A program made the position numbers and the translations under genes. A stretch of DNA of 56,306 nucleotides. It comes from an uncultured Saprospiraceae bacterium (GTDB taxonomy: Bacteria; Bacteroidota; Bacteroidia; Chitinophagales; Saprospiraceae). Shown here piece by piece: positions 28,154 to 38,100 of this stretch (positions are counted from its first letter, which is position 1; every line of letters begins with the position of its first letter). The stretch is taken from the NCBI GenBank assembly GCA_937995755.1, contig CALKJD010000128.1:1-56306 (forward strand), read 5' to 3'. The notes below the pieces were generated by a model. The model worked only from the letters and a program-made list of their open reading frames with translations, was not told the origin of the DNA and ran no database searches.

Positions 28154-28693
28154 ATGTCTGAAACTGATTATAAACAAGAGGATAGCCAAATGCTCGGCAA
28201 CATCATTCTCACAGCCATCATGCTGGGGTTAATGATACTATCTTATCAGCTTTATGATAATAATAGCCAACTCAAACTAGATCATAAACAAGACCTAGAA
28301 GCGATGGCCGTAAAACTTGAGCAAAGCAGTGAAAAACAACTGAGCTACAAGCAGAGGCTTTTATTAGTATCTCACCCTTCTACAGACAAGATTCTTTTAC
28401 AAGGTACAGACAACTCAAAAGATTCGTACGCTACCGTAATGTATAATCCTGAGCTTAAGAAAATCTTACTTGATCCTGCTGGCATGGTAGACCCCTTAGA
28501 GGGTATGGCATTTCAACTTTGGGGCAAAGTAAATGGTCAATATATAGACATGGGCGTAATCAATCAAGATCAGGACCTAGTAGCACTTGATACCTTTGTC
28601 GCGGATATAAAATCATTTATCATAACTCTTCAACTTGAAGGAGGTGATAATGAACCTGACCTTGACTACATCTATGTAGAAGGGAAGCTATAA
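28154..28693 (+). CDS. Orphan RskA-type anti-sigma C-terminal domain protein
   Basis: A 179-aa protein with a 12-residue acidic cytosolic N-terminus, one transmembrane helix (about 13-33), a coiled-coil-like segment (about 38-72), and a periplasmic anti-sigma-K factor (RskA) C-terminal domain (about 85-179). The domain is recognised by ATVMYNPELKKILLD, GMAFQLWGKVNGQYIDMG, FIITLQLEGGDNEPDLDYIYV. Typical RskA proteins are ~230-270 aa with an N-terminal zinc or helical domain that binds the sigma factor. That domain is missing here and no sigma gene is adjacent. It may be a sensor fragment, a decoy, or a partner to a distant protein; its function is unproven. Confidence 0.75.
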   Translation: MSETDYKQEDSQMLGNIILTAIMLGLMILSYQLYDNNSQLKLDHKQDLEAMAVKLEQSSEKQLSYKQRLLLVSHPSTDKILLQGTDNSKDSYATVMYNPELKKILLDPAGMVDPLEGMAFQLWGKVNGQYIDMGVINQDQDLVALDTFVADIKSFIITLQLEGGDNEPDLDYIYVEGKL

Positions 28694-28779
28694 ATCCTAG
28701 GACCACCGTACGTACACTTAGATAAGGACTACTATATATTCATTTTGTCCAGCTACGAAAGTCAACGCAGGGTATGATC

Positions 28780-28893
28780 TACCCAAAAGCCTCACAAACA
28801 AATTTGTTGCTTGCTTCTTCTGATTTCATTTCTACTGCCATATTCGAAAATTCAGATGAGCCCAACAGATATTCTTTTCAAGACTTTTGGGTA
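28780..28893. repeat. Long inverted-repeat element in the 211-bp convergent gap
   Basis: A 10-bp perfect inverted pair (TACCCAAAAG at 28780-28789 and CTTTTGGGTA at 28884-28893) encloses 94 bp, with an inner 12-bp palindrome AACAAATTTGTT at 28797-28808. It lies between the RskA-type gene (plus) and the DUF4249 gene (minus). It could be a structured 3' region or a bidirectional terminator. Confidence 0.4.
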
Positions 28894-28904
28894 AGACCAA
28901 TACG

Positions 28905-29735
28905 TCACTCAATTATCACCTCTGCTACTTGTGCTCCTGAAATTATAAAGTAACCTACAGCACCGCCTGTAAAATTTGTTCTCACATTAGCCGGTGGTGC
29001 ATCAAAAGGTCCACCCCTAAAGATCTCAGATTCTATGTCTAAAAGATAATTGGCCGACTCATCACCTATAGAAAACAACTCTACCACTGCAGTATCTCCT
29101 TCGGCATACAATCTATCATATTCGCTCAATTCTATTTCTCCAAAATATTCCCCATCGACAAAATCATCATTAGCAAAAGCACCATTCCGCATTGAATCGC
29201 CAGCCATAGTTCCCTTCAGATAATCAATTGCATAATAGGCATCATCATCACCTATAACATCTTGAAAATCAAAAGTTGTCCCATATATATGAAACGAATC
29301 AAGAGTTACTTCCTCTTCATCCACGTCATCTAAATCATATTCTAAGAAATCGACATTCTTTAATTCCGGACAAGCCCTCATCAGATGAGACGCCACATAT
29401 TCTTTATCATCTACAAGGACATTGAGCGTATATGTATCCCCCAACTCTGCAGTCCAATCTCCTGGGAGGTAGTATCTTCCGACTTCTACTTCAGAAAGAA
29501 AAAATTCATCTGTACTATTACTTAATTTGACTGTAGCACCAGACACAAATTCCTGACTTACTGGTCCTAAGTAATTTACTGTTTTACCCACAGTTACAAA
29601 TTGTGGTTCATCCAAATCTGTTATCCAAGCAGTTATTACAATTTTCTGATTTTCTTGATTAAGATCAATCTCAATCCTATCCTTAAAGCAACTGGTGAAG
29701 GAAAATAATATTATGATATAAAATAACTTGTTCAT
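28905..29735 (-). CDS. DUF4249 outer-membrane lipoprotein
   Basis: A 276-aa lipoprotein: lipobox FTSC (Cys16), then IEIDLNQENQKIVITAWITD and the DUF4249 pattern of N-terminal beta-domain with GATVKLSNSTDEF and GRYYLPGDW. It starts only 6 nt after the TonB-dependent receptor stop, so the two are translated from the same transcript. DUF4249 lipoproteins accompany TonB-dependent receptors in Bacteroidota and are thought to work like a SusD partner in substrate capture, but the substrate is unknown. The C-terminal third has acidic stretches (DVDEEEVTLD). It is the last gene of the ECF operon. Confidence 0.87.
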   Translation of the reverse strand: MNKLFYIIILFSFTSCFKDRIEIDLNQENQKIVITAWITDLDEPQFVTVGKTVNYLGPVSQEFVSGATVKLSNSTDEFFLSEVEVGRYYLPGDWTAELGDTYTLNVLVDDKEYVASHLMRACPELKNVDFLEYDLDDVDEEEVTLDSFHIYGTTFDFQDVIGDDDAYYAIDYLKGTMAGDSMRNGAFANDDFVDGEYFGEIELSEYDRLYAEGDTAVVELFSIGDESANYLLDIESEIFRGGPFDAPPANVRTNFTGGAVGYFIISGAQVAEVIIE

Positions 29736-29741
29736 TGTCTT

Positions 29742-32108
29742 CTAAAATTTAAGATTATAAGTAAGCGATGGTACCAATGCAAAAATCGAGGTTCTCTCAG
29801 CGTAAGTGATATTAGGGTTTGATTCTTCTTGTTTAAAATCTATACTAAATGCATTTCTACGATTATAAGCATTATAGACACTTAGCACCCATTCTGATTT
29901 ATATCTTCTATTCTCATTTTTCTTAGATCTATAAGTAACAGAAAAATCTAACCTATGATAATCTGGTAATCGAGCATCATTCCTATCCGAATAAATAGGC
30001 ACTGCTACACCAAGAAAATCATACTTCCCTGTAGGAAACGTGACTGCGTTACCTGTAGAATAAACGAAACTAGAACCGAAAGAATATTGCTTATTTAATT
30101 CGTAAGCGACCACAACAGATAGATCATGTGGCTTGTCGTATTTAGCATTATACCAATTATCATTATTGATAGACGCAATTTTCTTTTCCACCTTTGATAG
30201 AGTATAACTTATCCATCCAGTAAATTTTCCTTGATTTTTTCTCAGCATCAATTCTAAACCATAGGCTCTAGCTTTGCCAATTCTCAATTCCGCTTCTAGA
30301 TTATCATTTAAAAGCAATTGTGCATGATCCTTAAAATCAATCGCATTTTTAAAATCCTTATAATACACTTCCGCAGAAAGTTCGATACTATTATTACTTA
30401 AGTTCTTGAAATAACCGAGCGCTATTTGATCTGCTAGCTGAGGCTTAATTTGCTTACTGCTAGAAAACCAAATATCAAAGGGTGTAGCAGAGTTACCATT
30501 GGAAGCAAGCTGAATGTATTGAGCGGTACGATTATAACTAGCTTTGATAGATGAAGATTCGTTCAGCTTATATCTGACGCCCAACCTTGGTTCTAGATTC
30601 CAATAGGTATTATATGCACCAGTATATCGTGTCGTGTCTATTACTTCATAATCATCATCAAGTCCATATACATCTTGAGGACCGACATTATTCAACATTG
30701 ATAATCTAACACCATAATCTATTTTCAACTTAGTAGATAAGTTTTGCTCGTTATTAATGTATAGTGCACTTTCATAAGAAGTATTGTCTTGAATATCGAA
30801 TGACTGCTTCACAATATCGTTCTCGATAGTTTCTATATTACCTGGAGCTATATTATGTTGAATGCTGTGCAAGCCAAACCTCAAAGTATTATTTGGATTT
30901 AGATACGCTCCTAAGTCAAATTTGAGGCTATGCTCTTTTAACTTTGAAGTCCACTTAAATCGTGATATATCTTCTTGAAAATCCAAGAAATAATTATAGT
31001 TACTATAATAGTAAGTAAGATTAGAAAATACCTTTGGAGAGAAAAGGTGGTTCCATCGAAGGGTACTTGTACTATTCCCCCACTCTACTCGGAAGCTTTC
31101 ATCATCATTTTTAAATCCTAAAACATCACGTCCAAAATATCCAGAAGCAAAAATTCGATTATTCTCATTGATTCTATAATTTGCTTTAGCATTGAGATCA
31201 TAAAAATAAAATACATTGTCACCATCTGTCTTTTCTCCTCTTAATGCCTGCACTGACTTACTCACTATATCTATATATGAACGTCTCCCAGCCACCATGA
31301 ATGATCCTGCTTTACCTATTGGAGCTTCTAATGCCAATCTACTCATCAGCGTACCTATTCCTCCAGACCCGGCAAATTTCTTAGAGTTCCCTTCTTTCAT
31401 TCGAATATCCAAAACAGAAGATAACCTACCTCCGAAATGTGAAGGAATAGCCCCTTTGTACAATTTCATATCTTTGATAGCATCAGGATTGAAAGATGAG
31501 AAAAACCCCAATACGTGTGATGCATTATATATGGGCGCTTCATCTAATAGTACTAAGTTTTGATCCGCGTTTCCACCCCTTACATAAAAGCCAGAACTTC
31601 CTTCGCCTATAGATTTAACACCAGGCAACAATTGAATGACTTTTATAATATCTACTTCTCCAAAAAGTGCAGGAAGCTTCTTGACAGTTTCTATGCTTAC
31701 TTCTTGGACACTCATTTCTGTAGAGGTAACGTTCTGATCTACTTTATCCTTGGCTGCTGAAATGACAACTTCTCCTATTACTGCCCCTCCTTCTTCAAGC
31801 TCAACATTCTGAGTAACATCCGTTGTCAATTCTATATGAATCAATTGATCCTCGCAACCAACATAAGAATAAACAATATCATAATTACCTGCAGGTAGTG
31901 TGATAGAATAAAACCCATATACATTACTCGTAGCTCCAAGTTTGAGATCAGGAACATATACTGTAGCGGCGATTAAGTCTTCTCCTGATTTAAAATCTGA
32001 GATCTGACCGCTCAAAGTATGTTTCAGATCGCCTTGGCAAATGGCAACCGTACCTATTAGAGACAGCAACCATAATAAAATCATGTTTTTTATCATTGTA
32101 TATTTCAT
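29742..32108 (-). CDS. TonB-dependent outer-membrane receptor
   Basis: A 788-aa protein with a signal peptide (about 1-25), a carboxypeptidase-regulatory-like domain (about 30-110, HTLSGQISDFKSGEDL, YGFYSITLPAGNYD), a plug domain (about 130-235, with GFYVRGGNADQNLVLLDEAPIY), and a 22-strand-type barrel to the C-terminal Phe (SLTYNLKF). Signal-transduction STN domains are not seen. The codon for Met5 could be an alternative start (MIKNM), with no effect on the call. It is placed between the sigma/anti-sigma pair and DUF4249; the start is 75 nt after the anti-sigma stop, consistent with one operon. TonB would provide the energy. The substrate is unknown. Confidence 0.93.
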   Translation of the reverse strand: MKYTMIKNMILLWLLSLIGTVAICQGDLKHTLSGQISDFKSGEDLIAATVYVPDLKLGATSNVYGFYSITLPAGNYDIVYSYVGCEDQLIHIELTTDVTQNVELEEGGAVIGEVVISAAKDKVDQNVTSTEMSVQEVSIETVKKLPALFGEVDIIKVIQLLPGVKSIGEGSSGFYVRGGNADQNLVLLDEAPIYNASHVLGFFSSFNPDAIKDMKLYKGAIPSHFGGRLSSVLDIRMKEGNSKKFAGSGGIGTLMSRLALEAPIGKAGSFMVAGRRSYIDIVSKSVQALRGEKTDGDNVFYFYDLNAKANYRINENNRIFASGYFGRDVLGFKNDDESFRVEWGNSTSTLRWNHLFSPKVFSNLTYYYSNYNYFLDFQEDISRFKWTSKLKEHSLKFDLGAYLNPNNTLRFGLHSIQHNIAPGNIETIENDIVKQSFDIQDNTSYESALYINNEQNLSTKLKIDYGVRLSMLNNVGPQDVYGLDDDYEVIDTTRYTGAYNTYWNLEPRLGVRYKLNESSSIKASYNRTAQYIQLASNGNSATPFDIWFSSSKQIKPQLADQIALGYFKNLSNNSIELSAEVYYKDFKNAIDFKDHAQLLLNDNLEAELRIGKARAYGLELMLRKNQGKFTGWISYTLSKVEKKIASINNDNWYNAKYDKPHDLSVVVAYELNKQYSFGSSFVYSTGNAVTFPTGKYDFLGVAVPIYSDRNDARLPDYHRLDFSVTYRSKKNENRRYKSEWVLSVYNAYNRRNAFSIDFKQEESNPNITYAERTSIFALVPSLTYNLKF

Positions 32109-32183
32109 TTAATTATTGACAAATTTATTCCAGTCCAATAGCTCACCATTGGAAAATTTACTTCTATATATTCTGAATTTTAT

Positions 32184-33701
32184 TTACTTATACCAGCGAT
32201 AGTGAAGTCCGATTTCGACACCAGAGAAGATAGGATCTGTAACGAGGAGACTCAAATTTAAATCTAGATTAAACTGTCTAGTGAGATTAATTTTACTTCC
32301 TAATTTGGTATATAATGACAAGTCAACGTAGCTCTCGGATACATCTTGCTGGTTTACGGGTTCAGAAATTAATGTGCCATGATCAAACAATTCAAAATCT
32401 CCATTTTTCTCTGTCACCCATATGGCTTCAAGAGTAATACCTACGCCTGTATAAAACTCAACGCGTTTGTTGTACCAATGATAATTAAGAATTATTGGAA
32501 TTTGAATCGCTTTTAATCCAAGGTCTACTTCGCCGTTCAACCTCAATAAATCTCCATTTGCTAATTCTACTCCAGGTTTAAGATTGACGGTTTTAGTTGA
32601 ATTTGGATCATAATTTCTACTTATAGCCTCTCCATATTGAGAATCTATAATTTTTCCAAAATCATCTTCATTATATTCTATTTCAGTATCAAAATTAAGA
32701 TTCACGGCAAGATCAGCCAAATGTAAGCCTGTCGCAATACTCCATTTCCGTCCTATCCATTTTAAGTATTTAAGATTTACATTTTTATATTGACCTTCAA
32801 ATACTACACTACCCTCAGGAGAATCATCTAGATCTTCACCATTGAATAGACTTAACAAAAATAGCTGACTCGAAACACCTACTTCTTCTCTAGGTCTCAC
32901 AACGACTTTTGGTTGAATAAATGGGTACTTCTTTTCCATTACTAAATCCGACTCATTCATAGAAACTGTCTCAGCTAAAGTATTATTAAGTTCTACTATG
33001 CTAATAAAATCATCCACTTGCTCAAGAGACGTATCCTCTTCCAACTTACTTACTGCAACCGTATTAACACCCACGATATCATTCTCTGCTAATTCCTTAA
33101 TAATACCAGTCGTTCTTTCAGAAACATCTTCATCTTGATACATATTCGAAGGGCCGGTATTCAATATCAACTTTTCATTTTTTGGGTACTGATCGACTTC
33201 ACTTCCACTTAGCTCCACACGCGTTGAATAATCACTACTTTTTGATTCCTCATATTCAGCAAAATCTAACACTTTTGCTACTTCTTTGACAGAAGAATGC
33301 TTAATCTTACTCTGCTTTAAATCAATCTCATTTATCCCAATTTCCGACTTACCATTTCTTAATTCATTCGACAGTTCACCTTCCATCAAACTCTTATGAG
33401 CAACAAATATATCTTCTCCTCCAACTTCATTATCTGTAGTAAAACTATCCTTTCTAGAAACTTGCACGTGTTTATCACCATCTTTACTAAAGTCAGATGT
33501 AGTATTATGATTATTATACCATAGCACCGTTCCACTTAACACCAAGCCAATTAAAAACCACAACCATAGTGAAGATCTTTTCTTCTTCTTTGGAAATTGC
33601 GATTTGGCCGCATTCCACATATCCTCTGATGGCATATTCCAATCATCATCAGATGAATTTACATCCAGTCTATTTTTAAAAAAATCATCAATCTTATTCA
33701 T
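32184..33701 (-). CDS. Membrane-anchored anti-sigma-like protein with C-terminal outer-membrane barrel
   Basis: A 505-aa protein. Residues 1-44 are a short cytosolic segment with a DWNMPSEDMWNAAK helix and a KKKKR stop-transfer; residues 45-62 form an inner-membrane helix; 63-260 are a polar, acidic, low-complexity linker; and about 265-505 have the alternating strand pattern of an outer-membrane beta-barrel (WSIATGLHLADLAVNLNFD, VEFYTGVGITLEAIW, FNLDLNLSLLVTDPIF, and the last strand VEIGLHYRWYK). It overlaps the ECF sigma gene by 8 nt (ATGAATAA), showing translational coupling. The position and N-terminal topology match anti-sigma factors of Bacteroidota, but the sigma-binding role is inferred. 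It may bridge both membranes. Confidence 0.75.
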   Translation of the reverse strand: MNKIDDFFKNRLDVNSSDDDWNMPSEDMWNAAKSQFPKKKKRSSLWLWFLIGLVLSGTVLWYNNHNTTSDFSKDGDKHVQVSRKDSFTTDNEVGGEDIFVAHKSLMEGELSNELRNGKSEIGINEIDLKQSKIKHSSVKEVAKVLDFAEYEESKSSDYSTRVELSGSEVDQYPKNEKLILNTGPSNMYQDEDVSERTTGIIKELAENDIVGVNTVAVSKLEEDTSLEQVDDFISIVELNNTLAETVSMNESDLVMEKKYPFIQPKVVVRPREEVGVSSQLFLLSLFNGEDLDDSPEGSVVFEGQYKNVNLKYLKWIGRKWSIATGLHLADLAVNLNFDTEIEYNEDDFGKIIDSQYGEAISRNYDPNSTKTVNLKPGVELANGDLLRLNGEVDLGLKAIQIPIILNYHWYNKRVEFYTGVGITLEAIWVTEKNGDFELFDHGTLISEPVNQQDVSESYVDLSLYTKLGSKINLTRQFNLDLNLSLLVTDPIFSGVEIGLHYRWYK

Positions 33702-34245
33702 AACTGGTAATTTTCAATTGTGATTCTAATTTGTTTCTCAAGTACTTTCTCGCTTTTGACAATTGTGATTTAGAAGTTCCGTCTGATATCCCTAACTCTG
33801 CAGATATCTCTTTATGAGAATATCCTTCGATTGCATACATATTGAATACTAATCTATATCCTAGAGGTAGCTGTTGAACTACCATTGTCAGTTCTCTTGC
33901 CGCCAGCTTAGAAAATACTGTTTCGTCGTTATCTTCATAGTAAGCGACTTCATCTTGTAGACTTAATGTATCCACCCAAGTGTACTTCTTAAGATACCTT
34001 AGCGCTGCGTGAACCATTACTCTAGACGACCATGTCTTAAATGCACTTTTGCTTTCATTATATTGATAAAGATCATTATATACTTTTATTAGTCCTTCTT
34101 GAAAGATATCATCGGCTTGTGCTTTGCTCTTTCCATATCTCATACATAACATATACCAATAGACCCGATGCTCTTCATATAGCTCTCGCTGTGCTTCAGC
34201 ATTACCTTCTATTGATAATTGTATGGTGTTTGATAACTTCCGCAA
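33694..34245 (-). CDS. ECF-type RNA polymerase sigma factor
   Basis: A 183-aa sigma-70 family protein with only regions 2 and 4. Region 2 (about 20-90) has ADDIFQEGLIKVYNDLYQ and FKTWSSRVMVHAALRYLKK; region 4 (about 120-180) has LPLGYRLVFNMYAIEGYSHKEI and the helix-turn-helix AELGISDGTSKSQLSKARK. It is the first gene of a four-gene run: sigma, anti-sigma-like barrel (8-bp overlap), TonB receptor (75-bp gap) and DUF4249 (6-bp gap). ECF sigmas in this arrangement usually control their own operon. I see no full -33/-7 promoter in the 132 bp upstream; an ECF promoter would not be expected to match it. Confidence 0.93.
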   Translation of the reverse strand: MRKLSNTIQLSIEGNAEAQRELYEEHRVYWYMLCMRYGKSKAQADDIFQEGLIKVYNDLYQYNESKSAFKTWSSRVMVHAALRYLKKYTWVDTLSLQDEVAYYEDNDETVFSKLAARELTMVVQQLPLGYRLVFNMYAIEGYSHKEISAELGISDGTSKSQLSKARKYLRNKLESQLKITSYE

Positions 34246-34377
34246 AGTGTATTAATTAGTTATTATATATACATATGGACATAGAGCAAGAAAAAGGTTG
34301 CCTGAGAATGAAAGTATTTTTTACTATTTGCAAAATCAATATTACTACATTTATGTGATCATGGACAATCTAACCAA

Positions 34378-35088
34378 ATGAACCCAAACCAAATCAATAT
34401 AGAAGCAAGTTGGAAAGAGGTATTAAAGGAAGAATTTTCAAAACCCTATTTCTCTCAACTGTGTACCCAACTCCTCAATGACACAAAGAGCGGCCATATT
34501 ATATACCCTCCGGAAGAGTTGATCTTTTACGCATTTGATCGTACTCCAATTGATAAAGTAAAAGCCGTCATTATAGGTCAAGATCCATATCATAATCCTG
34601 ATCAAGCCATGGGACTCTGTTTCTCTGTACCTAAGACAGTCAAACGTCCTCCTTCCCTACTCAATATATATAAAGAAATTAACAGAGACTTAGGATACGA
34701 TATACCTACTCATGGCGACATCAGTTCTTGGGCAGACGAAGGGGTGCTATTACTAAATGCAATGCTAACGGTCAGAAAAAATGAACCTGGATCGCATCAA
34801 AAGATTGGATGGCAACAATTTACTAATGCTGTAATATCTAAAATTAGTGCTCAGCGAGAGCATGTGGTATTTCTACTATGGGGAAATTTTGCTAAAGGAA
34901 AAAAATCATTGATCGATGAAAGCAAGCATTTGATATTAGAGTCTGGTCACCCTTCTCCCTTATCTGCTAGATACTTCCATGGCAATGGGCACTTCAGTAA
35001 AACCAATACCTATCTTACAGAAAAAGGCGAAGAACCTATAAATTGGGATTTAAAGGATGATACCGATCAGCTAAAACTTTTTATATAA
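34378..35088 (+). CDS. ung: Uracil-DNA glycosylase, family 1
   Basis: A 236-aa enzyme with the family motifs in order: IIGQDPYHNPDQAMGLCF (catalytic Asp69 and Tyr71), VLLLNAMLTV (Asn127), and GHPSPLSARYF (His191). It removes uracil from DNA by cleaving the N-glycosidic bond. Length is normal (220-240 aa). It is divergent from the sigma operon with a 132-bp gap. A TACATTTA box at 34346-34353 with TTTG 15 nt upstream is a poor promoter match. A weak hairpin (TTTAGAAT 35136-35143 with ATTCTAAA 35166-35173) lies after its stop, and the next gene converges. Confidence 0.96.
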   Translation: MNPNQINIEASWKEVLKEEFSKPYFSQLCTQLLNDTKSGHIIYPPEELIFYAFDRTPIDKVKAVIIGQDPYHNPDQAMGLCFSVPKTVKRPPSLLNIYKEINRDLGYDIPTHGDISSWADEGVLLLNAMLTVRKNEPGSHQKIGWQQFTNAVISKISAQREHVVFLLWGNFAKGKKSLIDESKHLILESGHPSPLSARYFHGNGHFSKTNTYLTEKGEEPINWDLKDDTDQLKLFI

Positions 35089-35174
35089 ATATTACAGAAT
35101 TAGCTAATATCTTTTGGTATTGACGTTTACTGTTTTTTAGAATGTTCGACGCTAACATCAGCTTTATTCTAAAG

Positions 35175-38100
35175 TTATCTTACTAATGTGATGTCACCTT
35201 TAATGATTTCTTTTCGACCATCATACAATTCTAATTCAGCGATAAAAACAAAGACTCCTGGATTTACAATTGTGTTTCCCATAGTGCCATCCCATCCTTC
35301 ATCCGGATTATTGGGTATGAAGCTATTTTTCTCAAAGACCAAACCTCCCCATCTATCTAGAATACGCAAGTAGTTGACCTTAGCGATAGTGGCATTAGAA
35401 AATATTGTAAATTCATCATTTGAACCATCACCATTAGGAGAAAATATATTGGGTGTATATACCTTCACATCATTATCTACATATATAACCATTTCGTCCA
35501 TTTCGACACATCCAGTAACAGCATCGGTTACCATCAATTCATAAGTGGTGGTTATTAATGGAGTTGCTATGGGATCTAAGCACTCGTCACAGGAGAAATC
35601 ATCTGGAGTATTCCATCCTACTATTATATTATTCTCAGTCGAAGTACTTGCTGAAATTTGAAATGACTCTCCTCTCTCTATGTATCCGTCTTCACCAGCA
35701 TCCAGTTCAAGAGATTTTGGCTCTTTAAGTTCTATAGTATCCTGAACTATACAACCGACCATATCTTCAATCTCAAGGAAATAGCTCCCTCCAGAAAGAT
35801 TTTCAAAATCAGAATCATTATCAAATTCAGATCCATTGAGTGAATACTGATATGGCGAAACACCACCTTCCACATTATTAATTGCTATCGATCCATTCAT
35901 AAATCCTGAGCATTCTACATCTTGCATATCTAGCACATAGCTCAATTCCTCGGGTTCAGTAATCGTAAAATGATCTAGATATTCACAACCATAAATGTCC
36001 GTAAGTTCAAGATCATATTGCCCAACACAAAGATCAGATATCGTTGATTCAATATGTTGATTCGACCAAAGAATATCATAATTTGAATCCTCAGAAATAA
36101 ACGTTAAGTTCAACTCGCCATCGCATTTAGAAAAACAAACGACATCAGTTTGATTAACTACATATTCAGGAATGATTGCAAAGTCAACATATGCGGTATC
36201 TTTCGTAATACAACCTTGTTGTTCTGCTTCCACCCAATATTTTCCAGCGGTATTTACCAATAACTTATCTTTTATGCTTCCATCATTCCATATGTAAGAG
36301 GCTCCTTGATAAGAGGCGTCTAATGCCACTACTTCTCCGATACATAGCGTGGTGTCTTTCAAATTTACTATGGGACTTTCTCCAAATGCGAGTTCAATAG
36401 AATCAGAATGAATACATCCATTTATATCAACTAATTCCACCCAGTATATTCCATCTTGAGTAACATTGATTCCAGGTGTTGTTTCTCCTGTGCTCCATTC
36501 ATAGTTTTGAATTAGATTATTTTCCATATCTAGTTCGAAACTTGAAATGTCACATAACTGCGTGTTTTCACCTAGATCAACATTCAATGAGACTGTAGGT
36601 GTTATCTCAATCAAGTCCGTATCAGTACAACCATTTAGATCCACAACAACAGAATACATACCTGGACCACTAGCTACAAATATGGAATTATTGGTTCCAT
36701 CTTGCCATTCATAATTTGCTCCTATTACTGTTGCATCTAAAGTCAATGAGTCTCCCATACAAAGCACTTGATTTACACCTAAATCTACGATTGGCACTGG
36801 ATTAAAAACCACCTCTACTGTATCTCTATACTTACATCCCTCTTTATCTATTTCGACCCAATAATCACCTGACATATCAACGAAAAACACTTCATCTGCA
36901 CTTCCATCTTGCCATATATAAGATGCGCCTTCGTAATAGGCTATTAATTCAATGTGATCACCATCGCACGCTACTTTATCAGATCCTAAATCTATCGTTG
37001 GAATCGGATTGACTGTAATCTCAAAGGTATCTCGAGCAATGCATGTTTGATTTCTTGCCTCAATCCAATATTCGCCAGATTCAAAAACAGTAATCGATGA
37101 ACCAATACCACCATTTGTCCATAAATAACTATCTGCTGTTACGTCTAAGGATAATGTTGCTCCTTCACAAAGTACAGTATCTTTTATATCTAATTTAGGT
37201 GAATTTGCAAAGTCTATTTTTATTTGGTCTGTAAATCCACAGCCATAGATATCTAATACAGAAAGACTATATAATCCAGATGAATTAATTTCTATAATAG
37301 GATCCAGATGATCACCGGTCCATGAATAGCTTGCTGCGCCTGCTGTAGTACCGTCGATAGTAACTGATTGCTGATCACATAACATAAGATCAGGCCCCAA
37401 ATCAATAGTTAATCCTGGAGTGGGAAGTACTTCGATTTCATCATAACCTTTACATCCATCAATCGTAACTTCTAACGTATACACGCCTGGAGTATCTGCA
37501 TTATATTGTGCATCAGTTGAGTTGTCTTGCCAAAGAAAATTACCCTGAGTGATATCGGATTCCAAATTTACAGATTGACCTTCACACAGATAAACATCAT
37601 CTCCCAAATCAACTACAACTTCAGGATTAAAGCTGATATTGATTTCATCCTTAACTTCGCATCCCATTTCGTCAGTTACTGTAACCGAATAGGTTCCACT
37701 AGTACTTGTTATCAAAGACTGTCCTGAAGAATTATCATTCCATAAAAAAGTATTAAAAGAAGGATTACTCACTTCTATCAAATAATTAGAATCTCCACAA
37801 AGAACTTTATCATTTTCTAAAAACACTTCCCCAACATTGGTACTCATCACATTAAACGTGTCTCTACGGCTACAACCCACTATACTTACATCAACCCAAT
37901 AGACACCTGCACTTGACGCTTCGAAAGTAGCACCTACAGAACCATCTTGCCAGATATAAGAAGCATTCTGCGTTGTAGCATCTAAAAACAAAGGACTTGC
38001 CCCACTACAAAATGAAGTATCTATAGACGAACTAGTGCCATCCAATACATCTATCTGAGTAAAAGTTGTATCACGTAAGTTACAACTGTTTAAATTTTCT

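Noticed and set aside
34327..34353. TTTG ... TACATTTA before ung as a promoter.
   Set aside because: The spacing is 15 nt, outside the 19-21 nt range, and the last base of the -7 box does not match.
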